Source: Candidatus Thiodubiliella sp. (GTDB taxonomy: Bacteria; Pseudomonadota; Gammaproteobacteria; PS1; Pseudothioglobaceae). From it: DNA of 50,906 nt. The stretch spans positions 30,174 through 81,079 of the forward strand of contig JAQRGB010000012.1 of NCBI GenBank assembly GCA_029237605.1, read 5' to 3'. Each line of letters begins with the position of its first letter. Position 1 is the stretch's first letter. The notes below the pieces were generated by a model that was not told the origin of the DNA, searched no databases, and saw only the letters and a program-made list of their open reading frames with translations. Positions 30,196 through 39,028 of this stretch are shown here, piece after piece. Both the position numbers and the translations under genes were made by a program.

Positions 30196-30867
30196 ATGTT
30201 TTGGCAAGAAGATATTAAAGAAGAGCGTTTTACGCTTCCTAATACCATTCAAGATGCTGTATTTAATATTCACACCAATGTTCTGCCGATTGACCACGCT
30301 TATTTACTGTCTAAGGCACTGCTTAAACACCTACCTTGGTTGAAAAAAGTAAATGCTGGTGTGTTTGATATTAGCGTAGCTGATGGCAATGGTTGGGAGC
30401 AAGATCATGAATCTAGTCTCTACTATCCTTCTAAACGCTCAAAACTTAGCATTAGAATACCTAAGGAAAGATTAGATGATGTGACAGTTTTAATTGGAAA
30501 AACGCTAGTTTTAGGTAAATACCAAATTAACATAATAAAAGCATTAAAATCAAAGATGATGAGTGATATGCAAATAGTTTTTGCCAAACATATTGCTTGC
30601 GATGAAAACACCAGTGAAGAAGACTTTTTACAAACTTCATTCATGCAACTTCAAACGCTAGGTATTCAACCTAAAAAGATGATGGTAGGTTTAAAACGCA
30701 AAATATCAACACTAAATAGTGTTATTCATACACGCTCTTTGATGGTAGCTGACTTAAGAAAATCAGAATCTGTCAGGCTGCAAGAATTAGGTATTGGTGA
30801 TTATCGTTTACTAGGATGTGGACTATTTTTACCACAAAAAGGCATTGAAAGCATTAATACAGTCTAG
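30196..30867 (+). CDS. Orphan Cas6/Cmx6-like protein (type I-MYXAN Cas6 family)
   Basis: A 223-residue protein whose plan resembles the Cmx6/Cas6 family of CRISPR RNA endonucleases: DAVFNIHTNVLPIDHAYLLS at the start, a KLSIRIPKERLDDVTVLIGK beta-strand block, then a second ferredoxin-like half ending SESVRLQELGIGDYRLLGCG followed by LFLPQKG, a glycine-rich C-terminal loop as in Cas6. A conserved His (His34 in IDHAY) could be catalytic. No repeat array and no other cas gene is in the window. Such orphan genes may have been repurposed. The SoxW-like gene follows after 72 bases on the same strand. The family call is from pattern memory. Confidence 0.6.
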   Translation: MFWQEDIKEERFTLPNTIQDAVFNIHTNVLPIDHAYLLSKALLKHLPWLKKVNAGVFDISVADGNGWEQDHESSLYYPSKRSKLSIRIPKERLDDVTVLIGKTLVLGKYQINIIKALKSKMMSDMQIVFAKHIACDENTSEEDFLQTSFMQLQTLGIQPKKMMVGLKRKISTLNSVIHTRSLMVADLRKSESVRLQELGIGDYRLLGCGLFLPQKGIESINTV

Positions 30868-30939
30868 TAGTTAAATATTTTTTTAAGCAACATTTAGCCC
30901 AAATTTGCATTAAGCAAACTTTAGAGTTACAATTAAATC

Positions 30940-31970
30940 ATGCTACTTGTATTTTTAATATTTTCTTTATACCTTCCATCAATGTCTGTCGCTCAAGAAA
31001 TAGTGAAACAAGGAGATTTTTTAGGCGCTAAAATCATTGACTCTCCACCTAGTTGGTTTAAAACAAGCTTTATGGATTTCTCTGAAGACTTAGAAGAAGC
31101 TGATAACAAAGGTCGATATGTAATGATTTATTTTCATCAAAATGGCTGTCCATACTGCGCTAAATTGATAAAAGATAATTTTTACAATGAAAAATTGGTC
31201 TCCAAATTACAAAAATATTTTGATGTAATTGAAACCAATATGTGGGGTGATAGAAATTTGACTGATTGGACGGGTAAAGAGTTTACTGAAAAGGAATTTT
31301 CAACACATATGAAAGTTCAATTTACCCCCACCCTTGTTTTTTTAAGCCCTAAAGGTAAAACTATACTCAGACTAAATGGTTATCAATCCATTGAAAAAAT
31401 GCACGCTTCCTTGGATTATATTGCCGATAAAATTTATCTCAAACAATCCTATGCTAGCTACCTTAATAAATTAAAGCAAAATAAAATTGGGCAACTTAAC
31501 CCACATACAATATTTGCACCAGGACCACACTTATTAACACGCAACAAAAATTCACCAGCACAAAAGTTTCTAGCGGTATTTTTTGAAGAACCAAACTGCA
31601 CCGAATGTGACTCTTTTCATGCTAAATTAATGCCATTAAAGCAAACGCAAGACTATTTAAAACAAATGCAAGTAGTGCGCTTTAATGCATTGTCTAATGA
31701 AAAATTAATTACCCCGACAGGCAAACGTACTACTGCCAAAGATTGGTATGAGAAATTAAAACTTACCTACAAACCTGCTATTGTTTTCTTCGATAAGACT
31801 GGTATGAAATTATTCGAAAAGATGCTTATTTCAAGCAGTATCATTTACATAGCATTATGGATTATGTTTTAACAAGTGCGTATAAAACCCAGCTAAATTT
31901 TCAGCGTTATATTGAGCATAAGTCTGATAAGTTAAGAGAACAAGGGATTACAGTTGATCTTTGGAAGTAG
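30940..31970 (+). CDS. Exported thioredoxin-fold protein (SoxW-like), one frame break
   Basis: A signal peptide (MLLVFLIFSLYLPSMSVAQ) precedes two thioredoxin-like domains. The first has HQNGCPYCAKLI (CxxC) and the cis-Pro region VQFTPTLVFLSP; the second has EEPNCTECDSFHAK (CxxC). This matches COG2143 (SoxW-type) proteins, linked to periplasmic thiol chemistry in sulfur oxidation. At 31817-31820 (GAAAAG) one A appears missing; restoring it continues as DAYFKQYHLHSIMDYVLTSA to LREQGITVDLWK and TAG at 31970. No sox genes are nearby. It follows the Cas6-like gene. Confidence 0.75.
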
Positions 31971-31995
31971 TTATATTTTTTTAACAAATTCTAAT

Positions 31996-32226
31996 TTAGA
32001 ACTTCATTCCACCAAAACCTGTGATTTTACAATCAATATCGTGATCACCATCGCACAGACGAATATTTTTAACTTTAGTACCAATTTTTACCACTAATTA
32101 ATAGCCTTTGATTTTTAAATCTTTAATGATAATTACTGTATTATTACCATTCAAAATATTGTCATTTACATCTTTAATAACGCTATCTTTATCGTTTAAA
32201 TGATCTGCCAAAAACTCATAAACATA
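31996..32226 (-). pseudogene. yjdM: Remnant of a YjdM/PhnA-type protein
   Basis: On the minus strand the frame reads VIKDVNDNILNGNNTVIIIK, then DLKIKGY, an in-frame TAA, and then [20 protein letters not shown] and [13 protein letters not shown] before its stop. This is the C-terminal domain of YjdM/PhnA-family proteins with one stop inside. The N-terminal zinc ribbon (cysteine pairs) is missing upstream. An in-frame stop and N-terminal loss suggest true decay. The family's function is not firmly known. Confidence 0.7.
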
Positions 32227-32256
32227 TTAAAGATACATTTTGACACTTAGGTAATT

Positions 32257-33111
32257 TTATACTGTAAATGGATATTTCACCGCTGGATGATGCTCATAAC
32301 TAAGTAACTCAAAATCATCCATTGTCACCCAAGTTTCTAAATCTTGTAAAGTTTTAATATCTGGATTAATTTTAAGTTTTGGGAGTGGTAATAGTTTACG
32401 ACCCAACTGTTCATTTTTAAAAATCTCAACTTGATTTTCATATAAGTGCACATTTGACAAATGATGGCGCATTTTCTTAGCCTTCTTGCCAGTAATTTGT
32501 GCAGTAATCAATAATAAAAATGCCGCTTGGAAATGATTAAACGGCTGCCCAAGTGCATAATCACTACTGCGCTGATAACTCTCAAGATATAAATCATCAC
32601 TTAATAAATTAAAATGATGAGTGTGCATACACGCTGGTAAACACGCACGATGAATAAGATTAGGATGATTGAAGGTCATGATTTCACGTCTATCATCAAT
32701 ACCACTAGATAAATCAGTCACAATCTTTTTATATTGATCTAAAGTCTCGTCGTATTCAATGCCGGGAAAAGCTCGTCCAATAACACCATAACAAAGTCCC
32801 ATATCATCTTCACCTTTTCTATATGGATTGTCCAGCCACGCTTGATTTTTATTAGCATTAGCATTCCAAGTGTTGCAGCCTAAATCTCTAAATTGGGCTG
32901 CACTTTGATAGCCACGAATATAACCCAACATTTCAGCAATGGCTGATTTCCAAAAGAGTTTTTTAGTAGTTACCACTGGTACTGTACCATCAGACAAATC
33001 GTGCTCAAAAGTAGCACCAATAATAGTCAAGGTTTTTTGCCCAGTGCGTACATTAGATAGCCACACACCTTCGTCTAAGATTCGCTTGCCAATATCAATA
33101 TACGTTTTCAT
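32257..33111 (-). CDS. thyA: Thymidylate synthase
   Basis: Methylates dUMP to dTMP with methylene-tetrahydrofolate. The catalytic Cys161 is in [14 protein letters not shown], followed by the [14 protein letters not shown] substrate-binding motif and the C-terminal [13 protein letters not shown]. The PPCH-type context around the catalytic Cys is changed to PACM, as in some long-branched gammaproteobacterial ThyA. Length (284) is normal. The start overlaps the lgt stop by 4 bases. Confidence 0.94.
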   Translation of the reverse strand: MKTYIDIGKRILDEGVWLSNVRTGQKTLTIIGATFEHDLSDGTVPVVTTKKLFWKSAIAEMLGYIRGYQSAAQFRDLGCNTWNANANKNQAWLDNPYRKGEDDMGLCYGVIGRAFPGIEYDETLDQYKKIVTDLSSGIDDRREIMTFNHPNLIHRACLPACMHTHHFNLLSDDLYLESYQRSSDYALGQPFNHFQAAFLLLITAQITGKKAKKMRHHLSNVHLYENQVEIFKNEQLGRKLLPLPKLKINPDIKTLQDLETWVTMDDFELLSYEHHPAVKYPFTV

Positions 33112-33881
33112 TCCTGCACTCTATCTACTTTTAAAAGTAGATAAACACCAAACATAATCATTGGCAGACTTAACAACTGCCCCATAGTGAGCCAGTCAAA
33201 TGCTAAATAACCCAACTGCACATCAGGCACTCTAACAAACTCAATTACAAACCTAAACAATCCATATAAGATTAAAAATAATGCAGAAATTGTCATAGGT
33301 GCACGCGGCTTCTCACTAAATATCCATAGAACTACAAATAACACTAAGCCTTCTAAAAATGCTTCATATAATTGTGATGGATATCGCACAACACCCTGCT
33401 CTTGAACATACATGCCGAATTGACTTGTGGTTACCTTGCCCCAAAGCTCACTATTGATAAAATTACCAATACGCCCAAAACCCAAGCCTAACGGCACAAG
33501 TGGTGCAACAAAATCCATCGTTGAAAAAAAAGTTTTATTGTATTTACGATTAAACAACGCCATCCCCAGTAACACACCTAAAAGTCCGCCATGGAACGAC
33601 ATACCTCCATCTTGCAAGGCAAAAATAGAAAGTGGATCTGATAAAAAGACGCTAAAATTATAAAACAACATATAGCCTATACGGCCACCAAAAACAACGC
33701 CAATAGCGCCGTAAAAAACCATATCCTCTACTTGCTGTTTATTCCAGTTATTTAGTTGCTTAGTGCGATGATTTGCCAATAAATAAGCACTAAAAAAAGC
33801 TAATAGATACATTATTCCATACCAATAAATCTTAATAAAGCCTAAGTCTAGTGCGATTGGATTGATATTAGGATATGTCAT
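33108..33881 (-). CDS. lgt: Prolipoprotein diacylglyceryl transferase
   Basis: An inner-membrane enzyme that adds diacylglycerol to the lipobox cysteine of lipoproteins. About seven transmembrane segments; the signatures [11 protein letters not shown] and [17 protein letters not shown] are clear. I start at the ATG at 33881 ([14 protein letters not shown]); the in-frame alternative at 33920 would lie inside tRNA-Arg. It is co-oriented with and overlaps thyA, a common gene pair. 257 residues, normal. Confidence 0.94.
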   Translation of the reverse strand: MTYPNINPIALDLGFIKIYWYGIMYLLAFFSAYLLANHRTKQLNNWNKQQVEDMVFYGAIGVVFGGRIGYMLFYNFSVFLSDPLSIFALQDGGMSFHGGLLGVLLGMALFNRKYNKTFFSTMDFVAPLVPLGLGFGRIGNFINSELWGKVTTSQFGMYVQEQGVVRYPSQLYEAFLEGLVLFVVLWIFSEKPRAPMTISALFLILYGLFRFVIEFVRVPDVQLGYLAFDWLTMGQLLSLPMIMFGVYLLLKVDRVQE

Positions 33882-33887
33882 ATGGTA

Positions 33888-33964
33888 TGGTACGCTCGAG
33901 GTGATTTGAACACCCAACATTTAGCTTCGGAGGCTAAAACTCTATCCAATTGAGTTACGAGCGC
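33888..33964 (-). tRNA. tRNA-Arg (anticodon CCG), CCA encoded
   Basis: On the minus strand a full cloverleaf: acceptor arm GCGCTCG with CGAGCGT (a terminal G-U pair), D arm AACTCAATTGGATAGAGTT, anticodon stem-loop TTAGC-CTCCGAA-GCTAA with anticodon CCG (codon CGG), and T arm with GTTCAAATC. Discriminator A and CCA are encoded. It ends 6 bases before the lgt start, so tRNA and lgt may share a transcript. Confidence 0.93.
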
Positions 33965-33995
33965 ATAATAAATTATACAAAAATATTTAAATTAG

Positions 33996-34301
33996 TTATT
34001 TTTCAGGACAAAAAACTTCTTTCATACTAGCAACTAATTTCAGAATCTTTACATCTTTTATTTTACATAAAATTTTATTACCATCACGCCGTGATTCAAG
34101 AATATTCTTGGTTCTAAGAATATCAATATGTTGGGAGATATTGGACTGAGAAGACCCAACATACTTTACAATTTCTAACACTGCCATTTCATTGTCTCTC
34201 AATACACATAAAATCTTTAAACGCAATGGATGTGCCATGGCTTTTAGCGCTCTAGTTGCCTTATTAATATCTTTTTCTTCTTCTAATAATTCCATTGTCA
34301 A
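33996..34301 (-). CDS. ArsR-family regulator of the HlyU/SqrR/BigR type
   Basis: A 101-residue winged-helix regulator: dimerisation helices (KAMAHPLRLKILCVL), a recognition helix (SQSNISQHIDILRTKNILES) and a wing (RRDGNKILCKI). The cysteine pair Cys32 and Cys98 is 66 residues apart, the spacing and contexts (ILCVL and VFCPE) seen in the persulfide/redox-sensing proteins HlyU, BigR and SqrR (ILCxL and YCxE). It lacks the CVC metal site of arsenic sensors. It overlaps the upstream MlaC-like gene by 4 bases, so both likely share a promoter. Target genes are unknown; a sulfide or persulfide signal fits the sulfur context. Confidence 0.8.
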   Translation of the reverse strand: MTMELLEEEKDINKATRALKAMAHPLRLKILCVLRDNEMAVLEIVKYVGSSQSNISQHIDILRTKNILESRRDGNKILCKIKDVKILKLVASMKEVFCPEK

Positions 34302-34936
34302 ATCCTACCTAACATACCGTACACGCCATATCTTCTTACTTTAATTAACACCATTCTTTGATAGTACTTAATCAAACTATCACGACCAAGCGCCACATCG
34401 GAAACCTTCCACTTACCTGACATGCTTTTGTGAAAAGATAAATCAAGATTAAAGCCGTATCTAAAATAACCTTTAGCATTCAATCTAACAATAATTACAT
34501 TACCTTCTTTTATTGGTCTTGCGTAGATAAAATCAAGTGACCTTGAACGGCCTTGTGCTAATTTTGACAACAAAGTGTTAATAGCATTTTGCTTTAATGA
34601 ATTAGAAAAATATTTAAACTCCTCATCGTTTAAATTTACACGGATTGCAGATAACACCTCATCGGCAATATATTTGAAATCAAATAATGGTGTAATTTCT
34701 TGATTAACAAGGAAACTCATCATTTGTGGCGAGTAAGTTGCCATGTTAGTTAATTGATTAAGCTTAACAATAGTTGCCTGTATAGCTTTAACAGGATTAT
34801 ATTCTGATACTGGTGCTTCATATATTCGTGTATCTTTATTAGTTATTGGTTTATTTTCGTAGGCAAGCGTAAATGATGATGTTAGTATGCTAAACATTAA
34901 TAAGGTTATATTTAGTTTTTTCATATTTTTCTCCAT
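34298..34936 (-). CDS. Second MlaC/Ttg2D-family periplasmic protein
   Basis: A 212-residue exported protein (signal peptide MKKLNITLLMFSILTSSFTLAYE from the internal Met at about 34924). The body has the MlaC/tolerance family layout: a FDFKYIADEVLSAIRVNLND helical segment, LKQNAINTLLSKLAQGRSRS, and a C-terminal strand-helix end (WKVSDVALGRDSLIKYYQRM). It is paired with an ArsR-type regulator rather than Mla transport genes. Its ligand and partners are unknown. The other MlaC is at 15.9 kb. Confidence 0.75.
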   Translation of the reverse strand: MEKNMKKLNITLLMFSILTSSFTLAYENKPITNKDTRIYEAPVSEYNPVKAIQATIVKLNQLTNMATYSPQMMSFLVNQEITPLFDFKYIADEVLSAIRVNLNDEEFKYFSNSLKQNAINTLLSKLAQGRSRSLDFIYARPIKEGNVIIVRLNAKGYFRYGFNLDLSFHKSMSGKWKVSDVALGRDSLIKYYQRMVLIKVRRYGVYGMLGRI

Positions 34937-35025
34937 TATCTAACAAATAAAAACAAGTAAAATTCAAGATATATTTGTATATTATATATGCTTTAAATTT
35001 CTTTTTTTAAAAAAATAATCATATC

Positions 35026-36388
35026 ATGGTCTCTTTAAATTTCTTACAACGCCCATTATTTTTAATAATCTTTTCCGCTTTCTTTATACTTAGTGCTTGT
35101 AATGCTACAGAAAAAAATATAGAAAGTAAAAAGCTAACTATTAAAGAAAAACAAAACTTAGGGGTATTTTTAGACGACCTTGAAGCATTCACTATAGTTT
35201 ATAGTCGTATTAAAAAACTGTATGTAGAAGATATTGATAATAAAAAATTATTCACTAACGCCATTAAAGGCATGGTAAGTGGTCTAGACCCACATTCAAG
35301 TTATTTAGAACCAAAAGATCAAAAAACCTTATTAGAAAATGCATTAGGTAAATTTGGCGGACTAGGCATCGTAGTCAGTAAAAAAGACGATGTTATACAA
35401 ATTATCTCTCCGATTGACGATACGCCGGCTTATAGAGCTGGCATCCAAGCTGGTGATAAAATTATTAAAATTAATAATAAACCTGTTAATGATATGTCGT
35501 TAGAAGATGCCGTTACATTAATGCGTGGCAAGCCAGGTTCTGATATTAAAATTACTATTTTGCGTAAAAATATAAAGCCATTTGTGGTAAAAATTACTCG
35601 TGAAATTATCATAGTAACCTCAGTTAAAGGTTATTTACTTAAAGATGGCATTGGTTATATTCGTATTTCCAGTTTTCAAAAACCAACTACTAATTTACTA
35701 CAAGAAACTCTTAAGCGCTTGACTGATGAAAACAAAAGTGAATTAAAGTCACTAATTCTTGACTTGAGAAATAACCCAGGTGGTATTTTAGATGGTGCGA
35801 TTGATATTTCCAATATGTTTCTTGATGACTCCGGCATAATTGTTCATACCAAAAGCAGATTTAAGGAGAGCAACATTAAATTTAATGCTGACCCAGGTGA
35901 TGTGTTAAATGGTGCACCAATGGTTGTCTTAATTAATGAAGGTTCTGCTTCTGCCTCAGAAATTGTTTCTGGTGCATTACAAGACCACAAACGTGCAATT
36001 ATTATGGGTAGTACTTCATTTGGGAAAGGCTCAGTACAAACTATTCTTGGGCTTGAAGGCGGTTATGGACTTAAAATCACCACTGCAAAATATTATACGC
36101 CAAACGGTCGCTCTATTCAAGCCAAAGGTATTGAGCCTGATATTAAACTAAAAAATATCGATCTAAAAAATGAAAAAAAAAGATGAAATTATCGATACCA
36201 AAGAAAGTGATCTAGAAGGTCATTTAGAAGTTGAAAATCCATCTGAATTGTCTTCTAAAGAAATTTTAGACATACAAGGGAAAAATAAAACAGAAATAAA
36301 TGAGAAGGCACTTACAAAACTTGAAAAAGATTATTTTGTGCATGAAGCACGAAATCTACTTAAAGCACTTATGATATTAGAAAAGTAA
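35026..36388 (+). CDS. ctpA: Carboxyl-terminal processing protease, S41 family lipoprotein (frame break near the end)
   Basis: A periplasmic serine protease with a PDZ domain that trims or degrades exported proteins. The leader ends in a lipobox (FILSAC, Cys25). PDZ spans about residues 110-200. The catalytic Ser309 is in NEGSASASEIVSGALQDH and Lys334 in SFGKGSVQ. At the A-run 36173-36181 (nine A) the frame shifts; with eight A it continues as DEIIDTKESDLEGHLEVENP and FVHEARNLLKALMILEK to a stop overlapping parA. Unlike most breaks here this is one base too many (or two too few). Only the last 70 residues are affected. Confidence 0.88.
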
Positions 36389-37160
36389 TGGCAATTATTC
36401 TATCAGTTGCAAACCAAAAAGGTGGTGTTGGTAAAACCACTACTGCAGTTAATTTGAGTGCCGCGCTTAAAACTGTCAATAAACGTGTGTTGATGATTGA
36501 CATTGACCCACAAGGTAATGCTACAATGGGATGTGGCATTGATAAATATAACTTAGAAAACTCTACTTGTGAATTATTATTAAATGAATGCAATATTAAA
36601 GATGCTATTGTTCATTCAGACAAGGTACAAGTAGACATTATTCCTTCTAATACCAATTTAATCGCTGCTGAGGTTGTTTTACTAAAAAACGGCAATTCGG
36701 AATATATTTTAAAAAAAGCACTTGCTAAAGTGAATTATAAATATGATTACATTATTATTGACTGCCCACCTTCGCTAAACATGCTAACTATTAATGCATT
36801 TACTGCATCTAATGGCATTCTTATTCCAATGCAATGTGAATATTATGCGTTAGAAGGCCTTAGCTCACTAATACAAACCATTGAAAAAATACAAGCAACC
36901 ACTAACTTTGATTTAGAAATCACTGGCTTAATAAGGACTATGTATGACACACGCAATAAACTATCAAAAGAAGTGTCGGTGCAACTACAACGATATTTTT
37001 CAAAAAAGTATTTAAAACTATCATCCCCAGAAATGTAAAACTAGCAGAAGCACCGAGTTTTGGTCAAGCAGCAATCAATTATGCAAGGTCTTCCAAAGGT
37101 GCTATTTCCTATATTTCACTAGCAAGTGAAATTGTTAGAAAACAAAAAATATTAAATTAA
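36388..37160 (+). CDS. parA: Chromosome partitioning ATPase ParA/Soj (one frame break)
   Basis: A deviant Walker ATPase that moves ParB-parS complexes. The P-loop KGGVGKTT is at residues 11-18, with [11 protein letters not shown] and [15 protein letters not shown] following. At the A-run 37002-37007 one A is missing; restoring it gives [20 protein letters not shown] and [15 protein letters not shown] to TAA at 37160, the typical Soj ending. It starts at the ctp stop and is 2 bases from parB. Confidence 0.93.
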
Positions 37161-37162
37161 GT

Positions 37163-38002
37163 ATGACAATGTCTTCAAAACTAGACCGTGGATTAGACAT
37201 CTTATTAGGACAAGTACCTAATAGCGATCAACCTAATAGTAATTTAAAAAATTTAGATATTAATAAATTACAGCGTGGTCAATTCCAACCTAGAGATGAC
37301 ATTGACTCTGATACATTAAGCGAACTTGCTAACTCAATCTCAACGCAAGGTATTATTCAGCCTCTAATTACACGTAAGATTGCCTATGATAAATATGAAA
37401 TCATTGCTGGTGAGAGACGTTGGCGTGCTGCAAAAATTGCTGGACTGAATAAAGTCCCTGTCATTATTCGTAAAATTAATGATCAAGTTGCACTAGCAAT
37501 TGGTCTGATTGAAAATATCCAGCGTGAAGCACTAACGCCACTTGAAGAAGCTAAGGCGCTTCAGCGGTTAATTAAAGATTTTAAAATGACGCATGAAGAA
37601 ATATCACATGTGGTTAGTCGTTCTAGATCTAGTGTAAGTAACTTAATACGCCTATTACAACTTGGCGACAATGCCAAGCAATTACTTAGTAATGGCGATA
37701 TAGAAATGGGTCACGGGCGTGCCTTACTGTCATTGAGCGACAAACAACAGTTTGAGGTTGGTAACCAAGTAGTAAAAAGATCTTTATCTGTACGCCAAAC
37801 TGAAGAATTAGTCAAAAGGGTTCTTGACCCAAAGCCTACTAAGTCCAATACAATTAAACCTCATATCAAGACATATATAGATTTTTTAAGCAAAAAACTT
37901 AGCTCAAAAATAGAGATTAAGGACAGCGACAACAAAGGTAGGGTTATTATTCATTACCAATCTAAAGATGAGCTTAATAAAATCTTAAACCACATCAATT
38001 AA
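37163..38002 (+). CDS. parB: Chromosome partitioning protein ParB/Spo0J
   Basis: The CTP-dependent clamp that loads at parS. The N-terminal CTPase domain has RGQFQPRDDIDSDTLSELA and IAGERRWRAAKIAGL (box II), ENIQREALTPLEEA, and then the helix-turn-helix HEEISHVVSRSRSSVSNLIR. The C-terminal dimerisation domain is present. Length (279) is normal. I did not see a clear parS site (TGTTTCACGTGAAACA-like) in the window. parAB is often near oriC, but no origin genes are here. Confidence 0.95.
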   Translation: MTMSSKLDRGLDILLGQVPNSDQPNSNLKNLDINKLQRGQFQPRDDIDSDTLSELANSISTQGIIQPLITRKIAYDKYEIIAGERRWRAAKIAGLNKVPVIIRKINDQVALAIGLIENIQREALTPLEEAKALQRLIKDFKMTHEEISHVVSRSRSSVSNLIRLLQLGDNAKQLLSNGDIEMGHGRALLSLSDKQQFEVGNQVVKRSLSVRQTEELVKRVLDPKPTKSNTIKPHIKTYIDFLSKKLSSKIEIKDSDNKGRVIIHYQSKDELNKILNHIN

Positions 38003-38057
38003 ATATCAAAAAATTGCTATATAACGCTAATCAATAATACCGTTACGAGAAAATGTA

Positions 38058-38108
38058 AAGGAGTTGGGTCTAGTCATTGTCTTCCTAAGACCGCTTGGCC
38101 TCCGACTT
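38058..38108 (-). other. MGI/DNBSEQ adapter pair with 10-base index, at the lepB 3' end
   Basis: On the plus strand AAGGAGTTG (38058-38066, end of the read-2 adapter) is followed by ten bases GGTCTAGTCA and then the complete reverse complement of the 32-base read-1 adapter (38077-38108). This is the exact layout of the indexed MGI library construct: adapter, 10-base barcode, adapter. It proves a technical origin. It truncates LepB, which gains the phantom tail [10 protein letters not shown]. Confidence 0.98.
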
Positions 38109-38952
38109 TATCGCCATGCGCCCAAATATAAAAGGCTTTACCGAGCAGATATTCCTCAGGTACAAAACCCCAAAAACGACTGTCACTACTACGACTTCGG
38201 TTATCACCCATAACGAAATAATGTCCTTTTGGAACAATTAACATAACACTACGAGAGCTAGCATTAGGATGTAATAGAACATCGTGTGGATTGTTATCTA
38301 ATATCTCACGATAATGCTTATACCCAGTCATCCCAACACCTTTCTCAATACCTGTATAAGTACCAATTTTTTGGTATTCAATCACTTTGTCATTCACCAT
38401 AAGCTTGTCTTTAACATATTCAATCTTGTCACCTGGAAGACCAATCACACGCTTGATAAAATCTGCACCTTGGTAAGCTTCTTGTTTCTCATAATTAGGA
38501 TACCTAAATACCACCACATCACCACGCTCTGGATCGCCAATATCTATTAACTCAGTGTTTAATATTGGCAAATGAATGCCATAAGAAATCTTATCCACTA
38601 ATAAAAAATCATAAGTTAAAAATGTTGGCATCATTGAATTAGATGGAATTCTAAAAGGCTCTACTACAAAACCTCTAAATAAAAAAACCAGCAATAATAC
38701 TGGATAAAATTCTGCCATAAATTGTACAAACTTGGGGCGATGTGAATATTTTTCTGATTTATTAAATTTTAAAAAACATACAAAATACAGCCATTTACCC
38801 AGTAAAGATTTTTTCTCAGATGGCACGCTAACTTCTGCTCCACCTATAAAAAAATAATCAACAAGTACAATAATAAACGCCAAAATCAGAAATGCCGCTA
38901 AATAAGAAGAAACATCCCAAGCAAAAAATGATGATGCATGTTCAATAGTCAT
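38109..38952 (-). CDS. lepB: Signal peptidase I (3' end cut by adapter)
   Basis: Removes signal peptides from exported proteins. Two N-terminal membrane segments are followed by the catalytic Ser106 in IPSNSMMPTFL and the general base Lys167 in DFIKRVIGLPGD. Box E (MGDNRSRSSDSRFWGFVPEE) is intact, followed by LLGKAFYIWAHGDK and then adapter-coded residues. Only the last residues are lost. It is not next to lepA or rnc, its usual partners. Confidence 0.94.
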
Positions 38953-39028
38953 AATAAAAATAAAAAATCAATAAAGTTAGTATTATATAATATCAACTTT
39001 ATTATTATTCAACAATGGAGAAAAACAA

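Noticed and set aside
30196-30867. Evidence for a CRISPR-Cas locus
   Set aside because: Only one Cas6-like gene; no direct-repeat array with spacers and no effector or adaptation genes in the window.
33882-33920. Upstream start extending Lgt by 13 residues
   Set aside because: It would overlap the tRNA-Arg gene, and the conserved Lgt N-terminus begins at the ATG at 33881.
37163-38057. Replication origin near parAB
   Set aside because: No dnaA, mnmG/rsmG, DnaA-box cluster or parS palindrome was seen; parAB alone is not enough.
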